From NCBI GenBank assembly GCA_014192065.1, contig BJHH01000007.1, forward strand, positions 1 to 63,900: a DNA stretch of 63,900 nt, written 5' to 3'. Within the stretch, counting starts at the first letter, position 1. The number at the start of each line of letters is the position of its first letter. The position numbers and the translations under genes were made by a program. The DNA is from Gemmatimonadota bacterium. GTDB taxonomy: Bacteria; Gemmatimonadota; Gemmatimonadetes; Gemmatimonadales; Gemmatimonadaceae. The notes beneath the pieces were generated by a model that was given only the letters and a program-made list of their open reading frames with translations, ran no database searches and was not told where the DNA came from. Positions 32,007-42,440 of the stretch are shown one piece after another.

Positions 32007-33539
32007 TTAGTGCCTGAAGGTCCGGCGGCCGGTGAACACCATCGCCATTCCATGCTCGTCTGCAGCCGCGATGACTTCCGCGTCGCGCACCGAGCCACCC
32101 GGCTGAACAATCGCCGTCACCCCTGCCGCGGCGGCCTGGTCGATCCCGTCGCGGAACGGGAAGAAAGCATCGGAGCCTAGGGCGCAACCGGCGGTTTCGT
32201 GCCCAGCGGATTTGGCCTTGTGCACGGCGACAAAGGACGCGTCCACGCGCGACATCTGTCCCGCGCCGATGCCGATGGTGGCACCGTCGCGGGCGAGTAC
32301 GATGGCGTTCGATTTGACGCTGGCCACGGCGCGCCAGGCAAAGAGCAGGTCGGCCCGCTCGGCGCTCGTGGGTTGCCGTTTGCTCACCACGGTCCAGCCG
32401 ACCTCGTCGAGGCGCGCCGAAGGGCGCTGTTGCACGAGAAGGCCGCCGCGCACGCGCTTGAGGTCGGTCGGCGCGAATGCGCCCGGTGTGCCGACGAGCA
32501 CGCGAAGGTTTTTCTTCGCGGCCAGCGTGTCGAGCGCGCTGTCACTGAAAGCCGGTGCGACGACGCACTCCACAAAAAGCGAGGCCACCAGCGCGCCCGC
32601 GACATCATCCACGGGTACACTGAACGCGATGACGGAGCCGAACGCGCTCAGCGGATCACAGGCCAGCGCCTTGCGGTATGCATCGGAGGCGTCGGTGCCG
32701 GTCGCGAGTCCGCAGGGCGTGGTGTGTTTGACGATCGCACACGCGCATGTTCCGTCGAATGCGTCGAGCGCGAGCAACGCGCCCTCGAGGTCGAGCAGGT
32801 TGTTGAACGAAAGCTCCTTGCCGCCTTTCTGTACGAGCCCCGCGAGTCCGGCGCCCTGGTCCTCAACGTAGAACGCGGCCTTCTGCTCCGGATTTTCTCC
32901 GTAGCGAAGCGCCTGCTGCCGGTCGAACGCCAGCGTGATCCGCTCCGGAAACTGGTCCCCGGCCTGCCCGGCGAACCACGACGCGATGGCGGCGTCGTAT
33001 GCCGCGGTATGCGCGTAGACCTTCGCGGCGAGTTGGCGCCGAAGATCGGCCACCCCGGCAGCACTCGGTGCGAGCGACTCGAGCACGCGGCGGTAGTCGG
33101 CCGGGTCCACGACGACCGTGACCGCTGCGAAGTTCTTCGCGGCCGAGCGGAGCATCGACGGGCCACCGATGTCGATCTGCTCGATGACATCATCCGGTTT
33201 CACGCCGGGCTTTCGCGCGGTTTCGCGGAACGGATACAGATTGACGCAGACCACGTCGATCGTGGTGATGCCGTGCGCTGCGATGGCGGCGAGATGCTCG
33301 GGCAGGTCGCGGCGGGCGAGTAAGCCGCCGTGCACGGCCGGGTGCAACGTCTTCACGCGTCCGTCGAGCATCTCCGGAAAATTCGTGACGTCGCTGATGT
33401 CGAGGCAGGCGAGCCCTGCGGCGCGAAGCGTTTTCGCCGTGCCACCGGTGGAGACGAGTTCAAAGCCAAGCTCGGTGAGGCCGCGGGCGAAGTCGACCAG
33501 TCCTGATTTGTCGGAAACGGAGAGCAGTGCGCGGGGCAT
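32007..33539 (-). CDS. purH: Bifunctional AICAR formyltransferase/IMP cyclohydrolase
   Basis: 510 residues, standard length. N-terminal IMP cyclohydrolase domain ([35 protein letters not shown]). C-terminal AICAR transformylase with [23 protein letters not shown], and end [34 protein letters not shown]. It performs the last two steps of IMP synthesis. It follows purN on the same strand by 118 bases. Confidence 0.97.
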   Translation of the reverse strand: MPRALLSVSDKSGLVDFARGLTELGFELVSTGGTAKTLRAAGLACLDISDVTNFPEMLDGRVKTLHPAVHGGLLARRDLPEHLAAIAAHGITTIDVVCVNLYPFRETARKPGVKPDDVIEQIDIGGPSMLRSAAKNFAAVTVVVDPADYRRVLESLAPSAAGVADLRRQLAAKVYAHTAAYDAAIASWFAGQAGDQFPERITLAFDRQQALRYGENPEQKAAFYVEDQGAGLAGLVQKGGKELSFNNLLDLEGALLALDAFDGTCACAIVKHTTPCGLATGTDASDAYRKALACDPLSAFGSVIAFSVPVDDVAGALVASLFVECVVAPAFSDSALDTLAAKKNLRVLVGTPGAFAPTDLKRVRGGLLVQQRPSARLDEVGWTVVSKRQPTSAERADLLFAWRAVASVKSNAIVLARDGATIGIGAGQMSRVDASFVAVHKAKSAGHETAGCALGSDAFFPFRDGIDQAAAAGVTAIVQPGGSVRDAEVIAAADEHGMAMVFTGRRTFRH

Positions 33540-33657
33540 TGAACAGTCTGACGGGAGACGGAAGGCTAGTGACGGACGACGGATGGCCGATGAGACAATT
33601 TGGCGACAGGCGAGAGGAGAGGGGACTCCCCATCCGCCAGCCTTGTGATGGCGACGC

Positions 33658-34362
33658 TTATGGGATCGGAGGAATCACGATGGTGACGCCGGGTGGTGGA
33701 TTGTCGAACAACGTCGCGGCGATGCGCTCGCGCTCGGCTCCATCTGCCGAAGTGAGGGAGAGGCGGTGGGAGATGACCAGATGCAAGGCCCGCGGATACA
33801 GGTAGTGCTCGGCCACGAGTACGCGGGCCGCGAGCTGGCTGGGTGAGTCGTTGGGCAATACGGGCACGCGGGCCTGCACGACCGGTGCGCCGCGGTCGTA
33901 CTCAGCGTCGACGAAGTGCACGGTGGCTCCCGATACCGCGTCGCCGGCGTCGAGTACGGCGCGGTGAACGCGGGCGCCGTACATGCCGTGGCCACCATGG
34001 TTGGGTAACAGCGCGGGATGGATGTTCAGGATCCGTCCCGCGAAAGCTTCCGTTACAGCGCGCGGCACCAGCTTGAGGTAGCCGGCCAGCGCGATGGCGG
34101 CGACACGATGCCCGCCGAGCCGCTCGAGGAGTGTGGCCGAGTCGGCAGGGTCGTCGAGCGTCGCCGTAGCGATCCCGCGTTGCGCAGCGCGAATGAGCGC
34201 TCCGGCGTTGGCACGGTCGGACATGACGAGCACGACCGTGGCGGGCGCGTCGGGGCCGAGCGCATCGAAGTAGTCGACAAGGGCGCCGAGGTTGGATCCA
34301 GACCCGGAGGCGAATACGGCCAGGCGGGCCGTGGGCTGTCCCTCCGGCGCGGTGTGCGTCAC
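33658..34362 (-). CDS. purN: Phosphoribosylglycinamide formyltransferase
   Basis: 234 residues. It has the N-terminal FASGSGSNLGALVDYF, then GYLKLVPRAVTEAFAGRILNIHPALLPNHGGHGMYGARVH with the catalytic Asn and His, and HFVDAEYDRGAPVVQARVPV with the catalytic Asp. It uses 10-formyl-THF for GAR formylation in purine synthesis. The C-terminal tail is about 20-30 residues longer than in E. coli. It starts 21 bases after the GmhB-like gene and precedes purH. Confidence 0.95.
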   Translation of the reverse strand: MTHTAPEGQPTARLAVFASGSGSNLGALVDYFDALGPDAPATVVLVMSDRANAGALIRAAQRGIATATLDDPADSATLLERLGGHRVAAIALAGYLKLVPRAVTEAFAGRILNIHPALLPNHGGHGMYGARVHRAVLDAGDAVSGATVHFVDAEYDRGAPVVQARVPVLPNDSPSQLAARVLVAEHYLYPRALHLVISHRLSLTSADGAERERIAATLFDNPPPGVTIVIPPIP

Positions 34363-34383
34363 GGTGTCACCGCAGCCGGCCGA

Positions 34384-34962
34384 TCACGCGACCCGTCCGA
34401 TGGCCGCTTCGATGGCGGCCTGTAGTGTCGGTGCGACGCGGCACTCAGCCTGCGCGCGATTGATCTCGTCCAACGGCGTTCCCGGTCCGGGGACCAGAAT
34501 CCCTCGGCCGCCGAAATGGAGTGCCGGCGCGACGTCGCGCCAGCGGTCGCCAATGAAGCCCGATCGCGCCGCGTCGATCGCGTGGTCGCGAATTGCCTGT
34601 TCGTAAAGGGCGATACCTGGTTTGCGGCAGTCACACGGGCCGCTGAAATCGGGGTGATGCGGGCAAAAGTACTCGGCGTCGATCCGGGCACCGAACTCCG
34701 CGAGCAGTGCGCCCGTGCGTTTGCGTACCGCGTCATACTCTGCCGGCTTGATGAGCCCGCGGGCGAGCCCTGACTGATTGGTGATGACGATGACTGGCCA
34801 ATGCAACTGTTGCGCTAGGCGCAACGCCGTTGCCACGCCCGACATCAACTCGACGGCATTGGGGTCACGCAGGTAGCCAGTGTCGCGGATAATCGTGCCG
34901 TCGCGGTCGAGGAAGAGCGCGGGCCGCAGGGTGCGTAGCGGCGACGACTGGGACTCGCTCAC
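34384..34962 (-). CDS. gmhB: D-glycero-D-manno-heptose 1,7-bisphosphate phosphatase-like HAD enzyme
   Basis: 192 residues from a GTG that overlaps the selA stop (AGGTGA). HAD motifs: ALFLDRDGTII (nucleophile Asp), VIVITNQSGLARG, and IGDRWRDVAPA. A zinc-loop pattern CPHHPDFSGPCDCRKPG is characteristic of GmhB and histidinol-phosphatase relatives. GmhB acts in ADP-heptose synthesis for LPS. Histidinol phosphatase is an alternative, but the gene context does not support it. Confidence 0.88.
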   Translation of the reverse strand: MSESQSSPLRTLRPALFLDRDGTIIRDTGYLRDPNAVELMSGVATALRLAQQLHWPVIVITNQSGLARGLIKPAEYDAVRKRTGALLAEFGARIDAEYFCPHHPDFSGPCDCRKPGIALYEQAIRDHAIDAARSGFIGDRWRDVAPALHFGGRGILVPGPGTPLDEINRAQAECRVAPTLQAAIEAAIGRVA

Positions 34963-36323
34963 CTGTTCAGCGCCTGCGCGACCGAGCTGCACAGCAGCTC
35001 GTCCACGGATTCGGTCACGCTTCTGAGGTCGAGCAGTAGATGGCCGTCCACCGTGCGGCCGATCACTGGTGTGCGGCCGCCGCGAAGGCGTCGGTCGTAT
35101 TCTCCGGCTTGGCCCCCAAGCAATCGCACCGCTGACGAGGGAATTCGCGACGCAGGGAATGCGCCACCACCGACCGTGGCCTCTGTCGCCACGACATCGC
35201 AGTCGATGCCACGCCCCTTGAGCTGTGCGCACAGGGCGTCGGCGCGGGCGGTGACGGCGACGGTCGGCATCGTCAGCATCCGGAGTACCGGAATGTCTTG
35301 CACCGCGGCGGCCGGATCGCGGTAGAGTTCGAGCGTCGCTTCGAGTGCGGCCAGCGTGAACTTGTCGACGCGAAGCGCCCGCGCGAGCGGATTGTCGCGC
35401 ATCGCCCCGACGACGGCCCGTGTGCCCAGAACGATGCCGGACTGCGGCCCGCCGAGGAGCTTGTCGCCGCTCATGAGCACCACCGACGCGCCAGCGCGGA
35501 CCGCATCGGACGCGGTGGGCTCTCCGCGCAGGCCCCACGCTGCGAGGTCCAGCATCAGGCCGCTGCCGAAGTCGTGCACGAGCGGCACGCCGGCTGCGGC
35601 CGCGACTGGCGCGAGCGCCGAGGGCATGACCGACGCCACGAATCCTTCGATCACGAAGTTGCTGCGGTGCACCGAGGCGATCGCGCCGGTACGCGGGCCA
35701 ATCGCCTGCTGGTAGTCCGCGAGATGGGTCCGGTTGGTGGTGCCCACCTCAACCAGGGTAGCGCCACTCTTGTTCATGATCGACGGCACCCGAAAGCTTC
35801 CGCCGATCTCGACGAGTTCGCCGCGCGAGATGATGACCTCGCGGCCGTCGGCGAGCGTATTGAGTGCCAGCACGAGCGCTGCCGCGCAATTATTGACGAC
35901 GAACGCGTCCTCCGCGCCGGTGAGTTCACAGAGGATGCGCGCGCAATGGCCGTGACGCGACCCGCGCGAGCCCGCCGCGAGGTCGTATTCGAGGTTCGAG
36001 TATCCGAACGCCACGGCCTGCGCCGCCGCGATGGCGCGTGCGGCCACCGGTGCCCGACCGAGGTTGGTGTGCAAAACGACTCCGGTCGCGTTGATCACAG
36101 GCCGGAGCGAGCGTTCGAGCGCGCGGTCGACCTCAGCGGTGACCGCGGCCACCCACGCCGTTTCGGAGTCTGGTCCGACCGCCGGGTCGCGGCGTGCCGT
36201 CTCGATGCTGCGTCGTACCGCGTCGGCAATGACCTCGCGCGGTGCCGCAGTATGGAGTGCGCGTACGCCCTCGTACTCCAGCAGCGTGCTCACCGCGGGC
36301 AGGCGGCGGCGCGCGTCGCTCAT
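34959..36323 (-). CDS. selA: L-seryl-tRNA(Sec) selenium transferase
   Basis: 454 residues, normal SelA length. The N-terminal domain binds tRNA-Sec. The PLP core has NNCAAALVLALNTLA, GELVEIGGSFRVP, EVGTTNRTHLADY, HRSNFVIEGF, VHDFGSGLMLDL and SGDKLLGGPQSG with the PLP Lys. It converts seryl- to selenocysteinyl-tRNA(Sec) using selenophosphate. It is embedded by start/stop overlaps between a lipoprotein and gmhB. No selB, selD or tRNA-Sec is present in this window. Confidence 0.96.
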   Translation of the reverse strand: MSDARRRLPAVSTLLEYEGVRALHTAAPREVIADAVRRSIETARRDPAVGPDSETAWVAAVTAEVDRALERSLRPVINATGVVLHTNLGRAPVAARAIAAAQAVAFGYSNLEYDLAAGSRGSRHGHCARILCELTGAEDAFVVNNCAAALVLALNTLADGREVIISRGELVEIGGSFRVPSIMNKSGATLVEVGTTNRTHLADYQQAIGPRTGAIASVHRSNFVIEGFVASVMPSALAPVAAAAGVPLVHDFGSGLMLDLAAWGLRGEPTASDAVRAGASVVLMSGDKLLGGPQSGIVLGTRAVVGAMRDNPLARALRVDKFTLAALEATLELYRDPAAAVQDIPVLRMLTMPTVAVTARADALCAQLKGRGIDCDVVATEATVGGGAFPASRIPSSAVRLLGGQAGEYDRRLRGGRTPVIGRTVDGHLLLDLRSVTESVDELLCSSVAQALNR

Positions 36324-37645
36324 CGGTTGCCCTGCGGCGGGGGACGTCGCGCCGACTTGACGGTCGAATCGCGCAGCGCGGCCTTGCGGCGAATGAGGAG
36401 GCGGTCTGTGGAGCGCGCAGGACCGGCGAGCGCACGCACGTCGCGCGCAAAGAGCCGCAGCGTATCCGGCTCCAGCAATGGCACCGCCGTGACGATCACG
36501 AATTCGCTCCGCGGCACAGGTCGTCCGAAGACCGGCGGAGGCACGCGCGTCGCGGTGTCGCGCGCCGCGCGTATGCTCGCGATCTGTGCCTGCGCGGTGG
36601 AGTCGCGCAGCTGGGTTCTCTTCAGTGAATCTGCCGTCGCAAGCGACCGTCGGCCCTTTTCCGAGGTATCGGCCCGCGCCATCGAATCGGCGCGGGCCGT
36701 CACGGACCGGATGGCAACCGAATCATGTTGACCGGCCACCATGACGCTGAGGATCCGGAGTGCGGTTGAGTCAGCGCCGCGTGCACGGACGAGCCGGAGT
36801 TGACCTACGGTGAGCGAGTCCGCTGGCGATAACGCGCGATCGAATCGAATGCGGATCGTCACCGAATCGATGACGGTGACCTCACCCAATCGCGCGCCTA
36901 CGGTGTCGTGCGGAAACATGTACAGATCGTTGCGTGCGGAGTCGCTGACCGTGACGGTGACGGAATCCCACGACTCACGTGCGTCCCGGATGCCGTTGGT
37001 ATTCTGGTCCATCCACGCCCGTACGGTGAACCGTTGCGCGGGGAGGGATCCGAGCGAGAAGCGCCCGCTGCTGTCGGCGGTGGTAGCCCACTTGAATACC
37101 GTGTCGCTGCCAATGGTCGCTTCGATCCGCGCGCCGGCCGCCGTACGACCGGCAACCCAATCGAACGCGACGCCGCGCAGTACACCGTTCGGAAACTCCG
37201 AGCCGGTCGAAAACACCGTACTGAATCGCTGGTCGGCGGCGTTGCCGCGCAAGTCGTTCAGGCCCGGCAGTACGCTGACGGTGTACGCCGTGTTCGGTCG
37301 CCAGCCATGCTGTGGTCGCACGACCAGCCGGTCGCGGCCCCAGGCGACGCTCGGCCGCCCATCACTCGGAGAAATCAGGACGAGTTGATCGAGCGACTGA
37401 GCTCCGCGCGGGCGTTCACTGACGATTTCGTCAAATTGAAAATCCACGACGCGGGGATTGACACGCACCGAACCGCTTTCTGGCGTGACCTTCACCAACG
37501 TCGGCGGCGCCGTGTCCGGCGGTCCGCCCGGTGGCATGCCCTGCGATGCGCAGCCGGCGATGATCGCGGCCGTAAGGACCATGGCGCACGCGGCGCGCGC
37601 GCGGTATGGCTCGCCGATGCGGTGGACGCCGCGCCCGGTCATCAT
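36320..37645 (-). CDS. Ig-like-domain lipoprotein (SbsA/Big_5 type)
   Basis: 441 residues from the ATG at 37645, which overlaps the valS stop by ATGA. Lipoprotein signal ends IIAGCASQ, followed by GMPPGGPPDTAPPTLVKVTPESGSVRVNPRVVDFQFDE. That is the start of an Ig-like SbsA domain found in many Bacteroidota/Gemmatimonadota lipoproteins. A carnitine-transporter-like beta domain follows (FDWVAGRTAAGARIEATIG...WMDQNTNGIRDARE). The C-terminal third is Ser/Asp/Arg-rich. Outer-membrane or surface role inferred. Its end overlaps the selA start. Confidence 0.82.
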   Translation of the reverse strand: MMTGRGVHRIGEPYRARAACAMVLTAAIIAGCASQGMPPGGPPDTAPPTLVKVTPESGSVRVNPRVVDFQFDEIVSERPRGAQSLDQLVLISPSDGRPSVAWGRDRLVVRPQHGWRPNTAYTVSVLPGLNDLRGNAADQRFSTVFSTGSEFPNGVLRGVAFDWVAGRTAAGARIEATIGSDTVFKWATTADSSGRFSLGSLPAQRFTVRAWMDQNTNGIRDARESWDSVTVTVSDSARNDLYMFPHDTVGARLGEVTVIDSVTIRIRFDRALSPADSLTVGQLRLVRARGADSTALRILSVMVAGQHDSVAIRSVTARADSMARADTSEKGRRSLATADSLKRTQLRDSTAQAQIASIRAARDTATRVPPPVFGRPVPRSEFVIVTAVPLLEPDTLRLFARDVRALAGPARSTDRLLIRRKAALRDSTVKSARRPPPQGNR

Positions 37646-40431
37646 GCGCCGCCGAGTGACCGCAGCTTCGCGGCGAGCTGGTCGGCGCGAAGCGACCACT
37701 CCCGTTCCTTGGCGCGTTCGGCTTCCACGATCGCCGCTGGCGCCTTGGCGGTGAACTTCTCGTTGCTGAGTCGGCCACGGAGCGCATCGAGCTGTGTCTG
37801 CAGCCCGGTGAGCTCGCTACTGAGCTTTTCGCGTTCGCGCGCAAAGTCGACGACCCCTTCGAGCGAGACGCTCACCTCGCCACCACCGGGGAGTAGCGTC
37901 CGCGCGGCGGCACTGGCCGGGATCGCCGACGCTAGGACGAGTTCGCAGCGCGCCATACGCGTCACGAAGGCCGAGTCCACGCTGAGCGCCTGTCCGGCCG
38001 CGTCCGTGATGGCGACCTGCACCAACTGGCCGGCGGGAACGGCATAGTCGCTACGGATCTCGCGCACCGCCGTGATCGCGTCACGGTCGGCGTTGAAGGT
38101 CGCCGCTCCCGCCGTCGTTGCGCGGCCGAGCGGTATGGGCCAGCGGGCCTGCGCGAGCCACTCGTTGGCGCCCCGGCCTGGCAGCTTCTGCCAGAGCGAC
38201 TCGGTAACGAACGGCATCACGGGGTGCAGGAGGCGCAGCGCCTGGTCGAATCCGTGCACGAGCACGGCGCGCGCGGTGTCGCGCTCCGCGTGTCCGGGCG
38301 TGAGTCGCGTCTTCGCGTGCTCGAGGTACCAATCGGCGAGATCGTTCCAGACGAACGCGCGCGCCGACTCGGCGTACTCGTCGAGCCGGAGGCCGAGTTT
38401 GTGGTCGCGGTCACTCCACGCACCACCGCCCGGCGGACGGGCCGGGCCCAGGCCTGTGTCTGCTGCGGCAATCGCGGTGTCGATGCGCCCAAGAATCCAA
38501 TGGTCAGCCGGCGTGAGTTCGGCGGCAGTCAATCCCGCAATCGGCTTCACTGGCTCGTCGCCCACTTGGATGAGCAGGAATCGTCCGATGTTCCAGAGCT
38601 TGGTCGCGAAGTTGCGCCCAGGCGCGAACGACTGTTCGATGTTTTCATGATCGAGCAGCAGGTCGCTCCCGAGTCCCATCCCCGCGATCACGGTCCAACG
38701 CAACGCGTCGGCGCCGTACAGTCCGACGACGTCAAGCGGATCGATGCCATTGCCGAGTGACTTGGACATGCGTCGGTGCTGCGCATCGCGCGCCGTGCCG
38801 TGCAGGTACACCGAGTGAAACGGGACGACGCCATCTGGCGACTCGGCCGATCGGGTGACGTACATACCGCTCATGATCATGCGCGCAACCCAGAAGAACA
38901 GAATCTCCGGCGCGGTCACGAGCACATCGGTCGGGTAGAACGCCTGCAGGTCCGCGGTTTTGTCGGGCCAGCCGAGGGTCGAAAACGGCCAGAGCTGCGA
39001 CGAGAACCAGGTGTCGAGGACGTCGTTGTCCTGGCGCGTGCCGCCGCCGCAGCCTGGACAGGTCGCCGCGTCGTCGCGGCTGGCGAAGTGGGCGGGGCAA
39101 CCAGCCTGCGGTGCGAGACAGTAGAAGACGGGAATGCGATGTCCCCACCAGATCTGCCTCGAAATGTTCCAGTCGCGGATGTTCTCCATCCAGTTCACGT
39201 ACACCGCTTCCCACCGTTCGGGCAGGATCCGTACCCGGCCGTCACGCACCGCGGCCAGCGCCGGCGCGGCCAGCGGGGCCATCTTCACAAACCACTGGTC
39301 ACTGAGGCGCGGCTCGACCACCGTGTCGCAGCGGTAGCATCGCCGTACGGCGTTGTGGTGCTGGTCCGTCTTCACCATCGCACCGGCCTTTTCGAGATCC
39401 TTCGCGACGCGCTTGCGCGCGTCGAACCGGTCGAGCCCGGCGTACTGCTCGGGCACGCGTCCTGCCGCGTCCGTCCCCTCGCCGATCTTGCCGTCGTTCG
39501 TCAGGATGATCGGCATCGAGAGCGCGTGGCGCTTGCCCACTTCGAAGTCGTTCGCGTCGTGCGCGGGCGTGATCTTGAGCGCGCCGGTGCCAAACTCGCG
39601 ATCGACGTACTCGTCGGCGATCACGGGAATCTCGACCCCGTTCGCCGGATTCACGACCTGCTGGCCAACGAAGCGCGCGTAACGCTCGTCGGCGGGGTGC
39701 ACCGCCACGGCGACGTCGCCGAACATGGTTTCGGGTCGAGTGGTCGCCACCACGATCGACTGCGTGGCGTCGGCGGCCAGCGGGTAGCGCACGTGGTACA
39801 TCAGTCCCTGCGCTGGGTGCGACTCGGCTTCTTCGTCCGAGAGCGCCGTGAGGCAGCGCGAGCACCAATGTGTGACGCGGTGTCCACGGTAGATCAGTCC
39901 GTCCTCGTACCAGCGAACGAAGATCTCGCGCACGGCGCGTGAGAGTTCAGGCGAAAAGGTATAGGCGGTGCGGTCCCAGTCGCACGACGCACCGATTGCG
40001 CGCAGTTGCTTGAGGATGACACCACCCTTCTCGGTGACGAACTGCTGCACCTCTGCAATGAACGCGTCACGGCCGAGGTCGTCGCGCGTCTTGCCGGCCT
40101 TGGCGAGCTGCTTCTCGACGACGTTTTGCGTGGCGATCCCGGCGTGGTCGGTGCCTGGCATCCAGAGGGCAGCGTCGCCGCACATGCGGCGCCAGCGGAT
40201 GAGCACGTCCTGCACAGTGTTGTTGAGTCCGTGGCCCATGTGCAGTACGCCCGTGACGTTGGGCGGCGGCATGACAATCACGTAGGGATTTACTGGGCCA
40301 CCGGCGCGCACGGATTCGCTTGCCGCGGCGCGGAACACGCCAGCACGCTCCCACTGCTCGTACAGCGCGGGGTCGGATTGTGCCGCGTCGTAACGCGACG
40401 GAAGTTCGTCAGTCGGAGACGGGTTCGACAT
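37642..40431 (-). CDS. valS: Valine--tRNA ligase
   Basis: 929 residues. The HIGH motif is in PPPNVTGVLHMGHGLNNTVQD and the KMSKS motif in HRRMSKSLGNGIDP. The editing domain has TTRPETMFGDVAVAVHP. Zinc-type cysteines occur in CYRCDTVVEP and CPGCGGG. The C-terminal coiled coil of valine enzymes is present (FAREREKLSSELTGLQTQLDALRGRLSNEKF). It diverges from thrS, starts 59 bases from that gene, and leads a long minus-strand operon. Confidence 0.97.
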   Translation of the reverse strand: MSNPSPTDELPSRYDAAQSDPALYEQWERAGVFRAAASESVRAGGPVNPYVIVMPPPNVTGVLHMGHGLNNTVQDVLIRWRRMCGDAALWMPGTDHAGIATQNVVEKQLAKAGKTRDDLGRDAFIAEVQQFVTEKGGVILKQLRAIGASCDWDRTAYTFSPELSRAVREIFVRWYEDGLIYRGHRVTHWCSRCLTALSDEEAESHPAQGLMYHVRYPLAADATQSIVVATTRPETMFGDVAVAVHPADERYARFVGQQVVNPANGVEIPVIADEYVDREFGTGALKITPAHDANDFEVGKRHALSMPIILTNDGKIGEGTDAAGRVPEQYAGLDRFDARKRVAKDLEKAGAMVKTDQHHNAVRRCYRCDTVVEPRLSDQWFVKMAPLAAPALAAVRDGRVRILPERWEAVYVNWMENIRDWNISRQIWWGHRIPVFYCLAPQAGCPAHFASRDDAATCPGCGGGTRQDNDVLDTWFSSQLWPFSTLGWPDKTADLQAFYPTDVLVTAPEILFFWVARMIMSGMYVTRSAESPDGVVPFHSVYLHGTARDAQHRRMSKSLGNGIDPLDVVGLYGADALRWTVIAGMGLGSDLLLDHENIEQSFAPGRNFATKLWNIGRFLLIQVGDEPVKPIAGLTAAELTPADHWILGRIDTAIAAADTGLGPARPPGGGAWSDRDHKLGLRLDEYAESARAFVWNDLADWYLEHAKTRLTPGHAERDTARAVLVHGFDQALRLLHPVMPFVTESLWQKLPGRGANEWLAQARWPIPLGRATTAGAATFNADRDAITAVREIRSDYAVPAGQLVQVAITDAAGQALSVDSAFVTRMARCELVLASAIPASAAARTLLPGGGEVSVSLEGVVDFAREREKLSSELTGLQTQLDALRGRLSNEKFTAKAPAAIVEAERAKEREWSLRADQLAAKLRSLGGA

Positions 40432-40490
40432 TGCCTATCAAAAGTAGCGAGACGGTGGCGTTGGGCGCGACGGCTCCGTTAGCTTCCAAT

Positions 40491-42440
40491 GTGGCTTCCA
40501 GTAGCGAGTTAACTCTCCATCTCGTCCTCCCGAACGGCGCGACCCGCGACGTGCCGGCAGGGACGCTCGCCCGCGACGTGGTGTTGTCAATCGGTCCGGG
40601 ACTGCTCAAAGCGGCCATCGCCGTCGCGATTGACGGCGAGGTCCAGGATCTGATGACGCCAATCCGGACGAGCGGTGCGTTCGTCGTGCTCAAGGCCAGC
40701 GACCCCCGTTCGCTCGATGTGCTGCGCCATTCCGGCGCCCACATCCTGGCGACCGCAGTCCGCCGGCTCCGCCCGGATGCCAAGATCGGTTTTGGTCCCG
40801 CGATCGAAGACGGCTTCTACTACGACTTCGAGGTGGAGAAGCCGTTCACGCCTGAGGACCTCGAGGCGTTTGAAGCTGAGATGGCGAAGGTCGTCGCCGA
40901 GGCGCTGCCATTCGTCCGCGATGAGATCTCCAAGGACGAAGGGATGAAGCGGTTTGCCGACGACCCGCTCAAACTCGAGCGGCTCGCCGAGCTTGGTGCC
41001 GACGAGGTGATCTCGACGTACACCGACGGTCCGTTCGTGGATCTGTGCCGCGGCCCGCACGTGCCGGACACGTCCCATCTCAAGAATTTCAAGCTCCTGA
41101 GCACCGCCGGCGCCTACTGGCGTGGCGACGAGCGACGGCAGATGCTCCAGCGCATCTACGCAACGGCCTTCTGGAAAAAGGAAGAGCTGGAGGCGCACAT
41201 CCATCGCCTCTCCGAGGCGCGGCGGCGCGACCATCGGGTGGTGGGCAAGCAACTCGACCTCTTCATGTTTCATCCGTACGCACCCGGTGCCGCGTTCTGG
41301 ACCGAACGTGGCACGCTGCTGTACAACGCGCTGGTGGACTACGTCCGTGAGTTGCAGCGCGTCGACTATCAGGAAATCAAGACGCCGCTCCTCTACAACA
41401 AGGGGCTCTGGGAAACGTCCGGGCACTGGGGCAAGTACCGGGAGAATATGTTCCTCGTCCTCGACAACGAGACGTCGGAGCACGATTTCTCGCTCAAGCC
41501 GATGAACTGCCCGTCGCACTATCTGCTGTATAGTGCGAAGAAGCATTCGTATCGCGAACTGCCGCTCCGCTACGCGACCTTCGACGTGCTGCATCGTAAT
41601 GAAGTGTCGGGCGCACTGTCGGGGCTCACTCGCGTCCGCCAGTTCGCCCAGGACGACTGCCACATTTTCCTGATGCCGTCGCAGATCCGCGACGAAGTCG
41701 AACGGCTCACGAAGTTCATCCTGGGCTACTACGGCGCGTTCGGGTTGAAGGCCCGGCTCAAATTTGCGACCCGGCCTGAGACGCGGATCGGCACCGACGA
41801 TTTGTGGGACGGTGCGGAGCGTTCGCTGCGCGAAGCACTCGACGCGACCGGGCTTCCGTACGAGATGAAGCCGGGTGACGGCGCGTTTTACGGGCCGAAG
41901 ATCGACTTTGACGTCACGGATTCGATCGGGCGGCACTGGCAGCTGGGCACGATTCAGCTCGACTACAACGCGCCCGATCGGTTCGACCTGAACTACACCG
42001 GCGAGGACAATGCCGACCACCGCCCGGTGGTGATCCATCGCGCCGTGAGCGGTTCGTTCGAGCGGTTCATCGCCATTCTCATTGAGCATTTTGCCGGCGC
42101 GTTCCCGGTCTGGCTTTCACCGGAGCAGGTGCGGGTCCTGCCGATCGCGCACGATTTCGCCGACACGGCGCGCGCTGTCACGGCGGCGATGCGCGCGGCA
42201 GGCATTCGCGCGCACCTCGACGACCGGAACGACACGCTCAACTATCGGATCCGCGAAGCCGAGACGATGAAGACGCCCTATATGGCCGTGATCGGTCAGC
42301 GCGAAGCAGAGTCCGGAACACTGGCGGTGCGCGAGCGGGGGCAGGGCAAAAAGCAGGAAGTTGTCTCCGTCGAAGCGTTCATTGCGCGAGTGCAGGAGGA
42401 GATTCGCACGCGTGCGCTTCCGCCGGTCACCGAGGAGTGA
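40491..42440 (+). CDS. thrS: Threonine--tRNA ligase
   Basis: 649 residues from the GTG at 40491, which puts the TGS domain (ELTLHLVLPNGATRDVPAG) near the start as in other ThrS. A GTG at 40455 and a TTG at 40431 are in frame too. The editing domain has HSGAHILATAVRRLRPDAKIGFGPAIEDGFYYDFE with the metal-binding His. The class II core has MNCPSHYLLY, LTRVRQFAQDDCHIF and FYGPKIDF. The end overlaps the next gene by GTGA. Possible autoregulation by an upstream leader is not evident. Confidence 0.97.
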   Translation: MASSSELTLHLVLPNGATRDVPAGTLARDVVLSIGPGLLKAAIAVAIDGEVQDLMTPIRTSGAFVVLKASDPRSLDVLRHSGAHILATAVRRLRPDAKIGFGPAIEDGFYYDFEVEKPFTPEDLEAFEAEMAKVVAEALPFVRDEISKDEGMKRFADDPLKLERLAELGADEVISTYTDGPFVDLCRGPHVPDTSHLKNFKLLSTAGAYWRGDERRQMLQRIYATAFWKKEELEAHIHRLSEARRRDHRVVGKQLDLFMFHPYAPGAAFWTERGTLLYNALVDYVRELQRVDYQEIKTPLLYNKGLWETSGHWGKYRENMFLVLDNETSEHDFSLKPMNCPSHYLLYSAKKHSYRELPLRYATFDVLHRNEVSGALSGLTRVRQFAQDDCHIFLMPSQIRDEVERLTKFILGYYGAFGLKARLKFATRPETRIGTDDLWDGAERSLREALDATGLPYEMKPGDGAFYGPKIDFDVTDSIGRHWQLGTIQLDYNAPDRFDLNYTGEDNADHRPVVIHRAVSGSFERFIAILIEHFAGAFPVWLSPEQVRVLPIAHDFADTARAVTAAMRAAGIRAHLDDRNDTLNYRIREAETMKTPYMAVIGQREAESGTLAVRERGQGKKQEVVSVEAFIARVQEEIRTRALPPVTEE

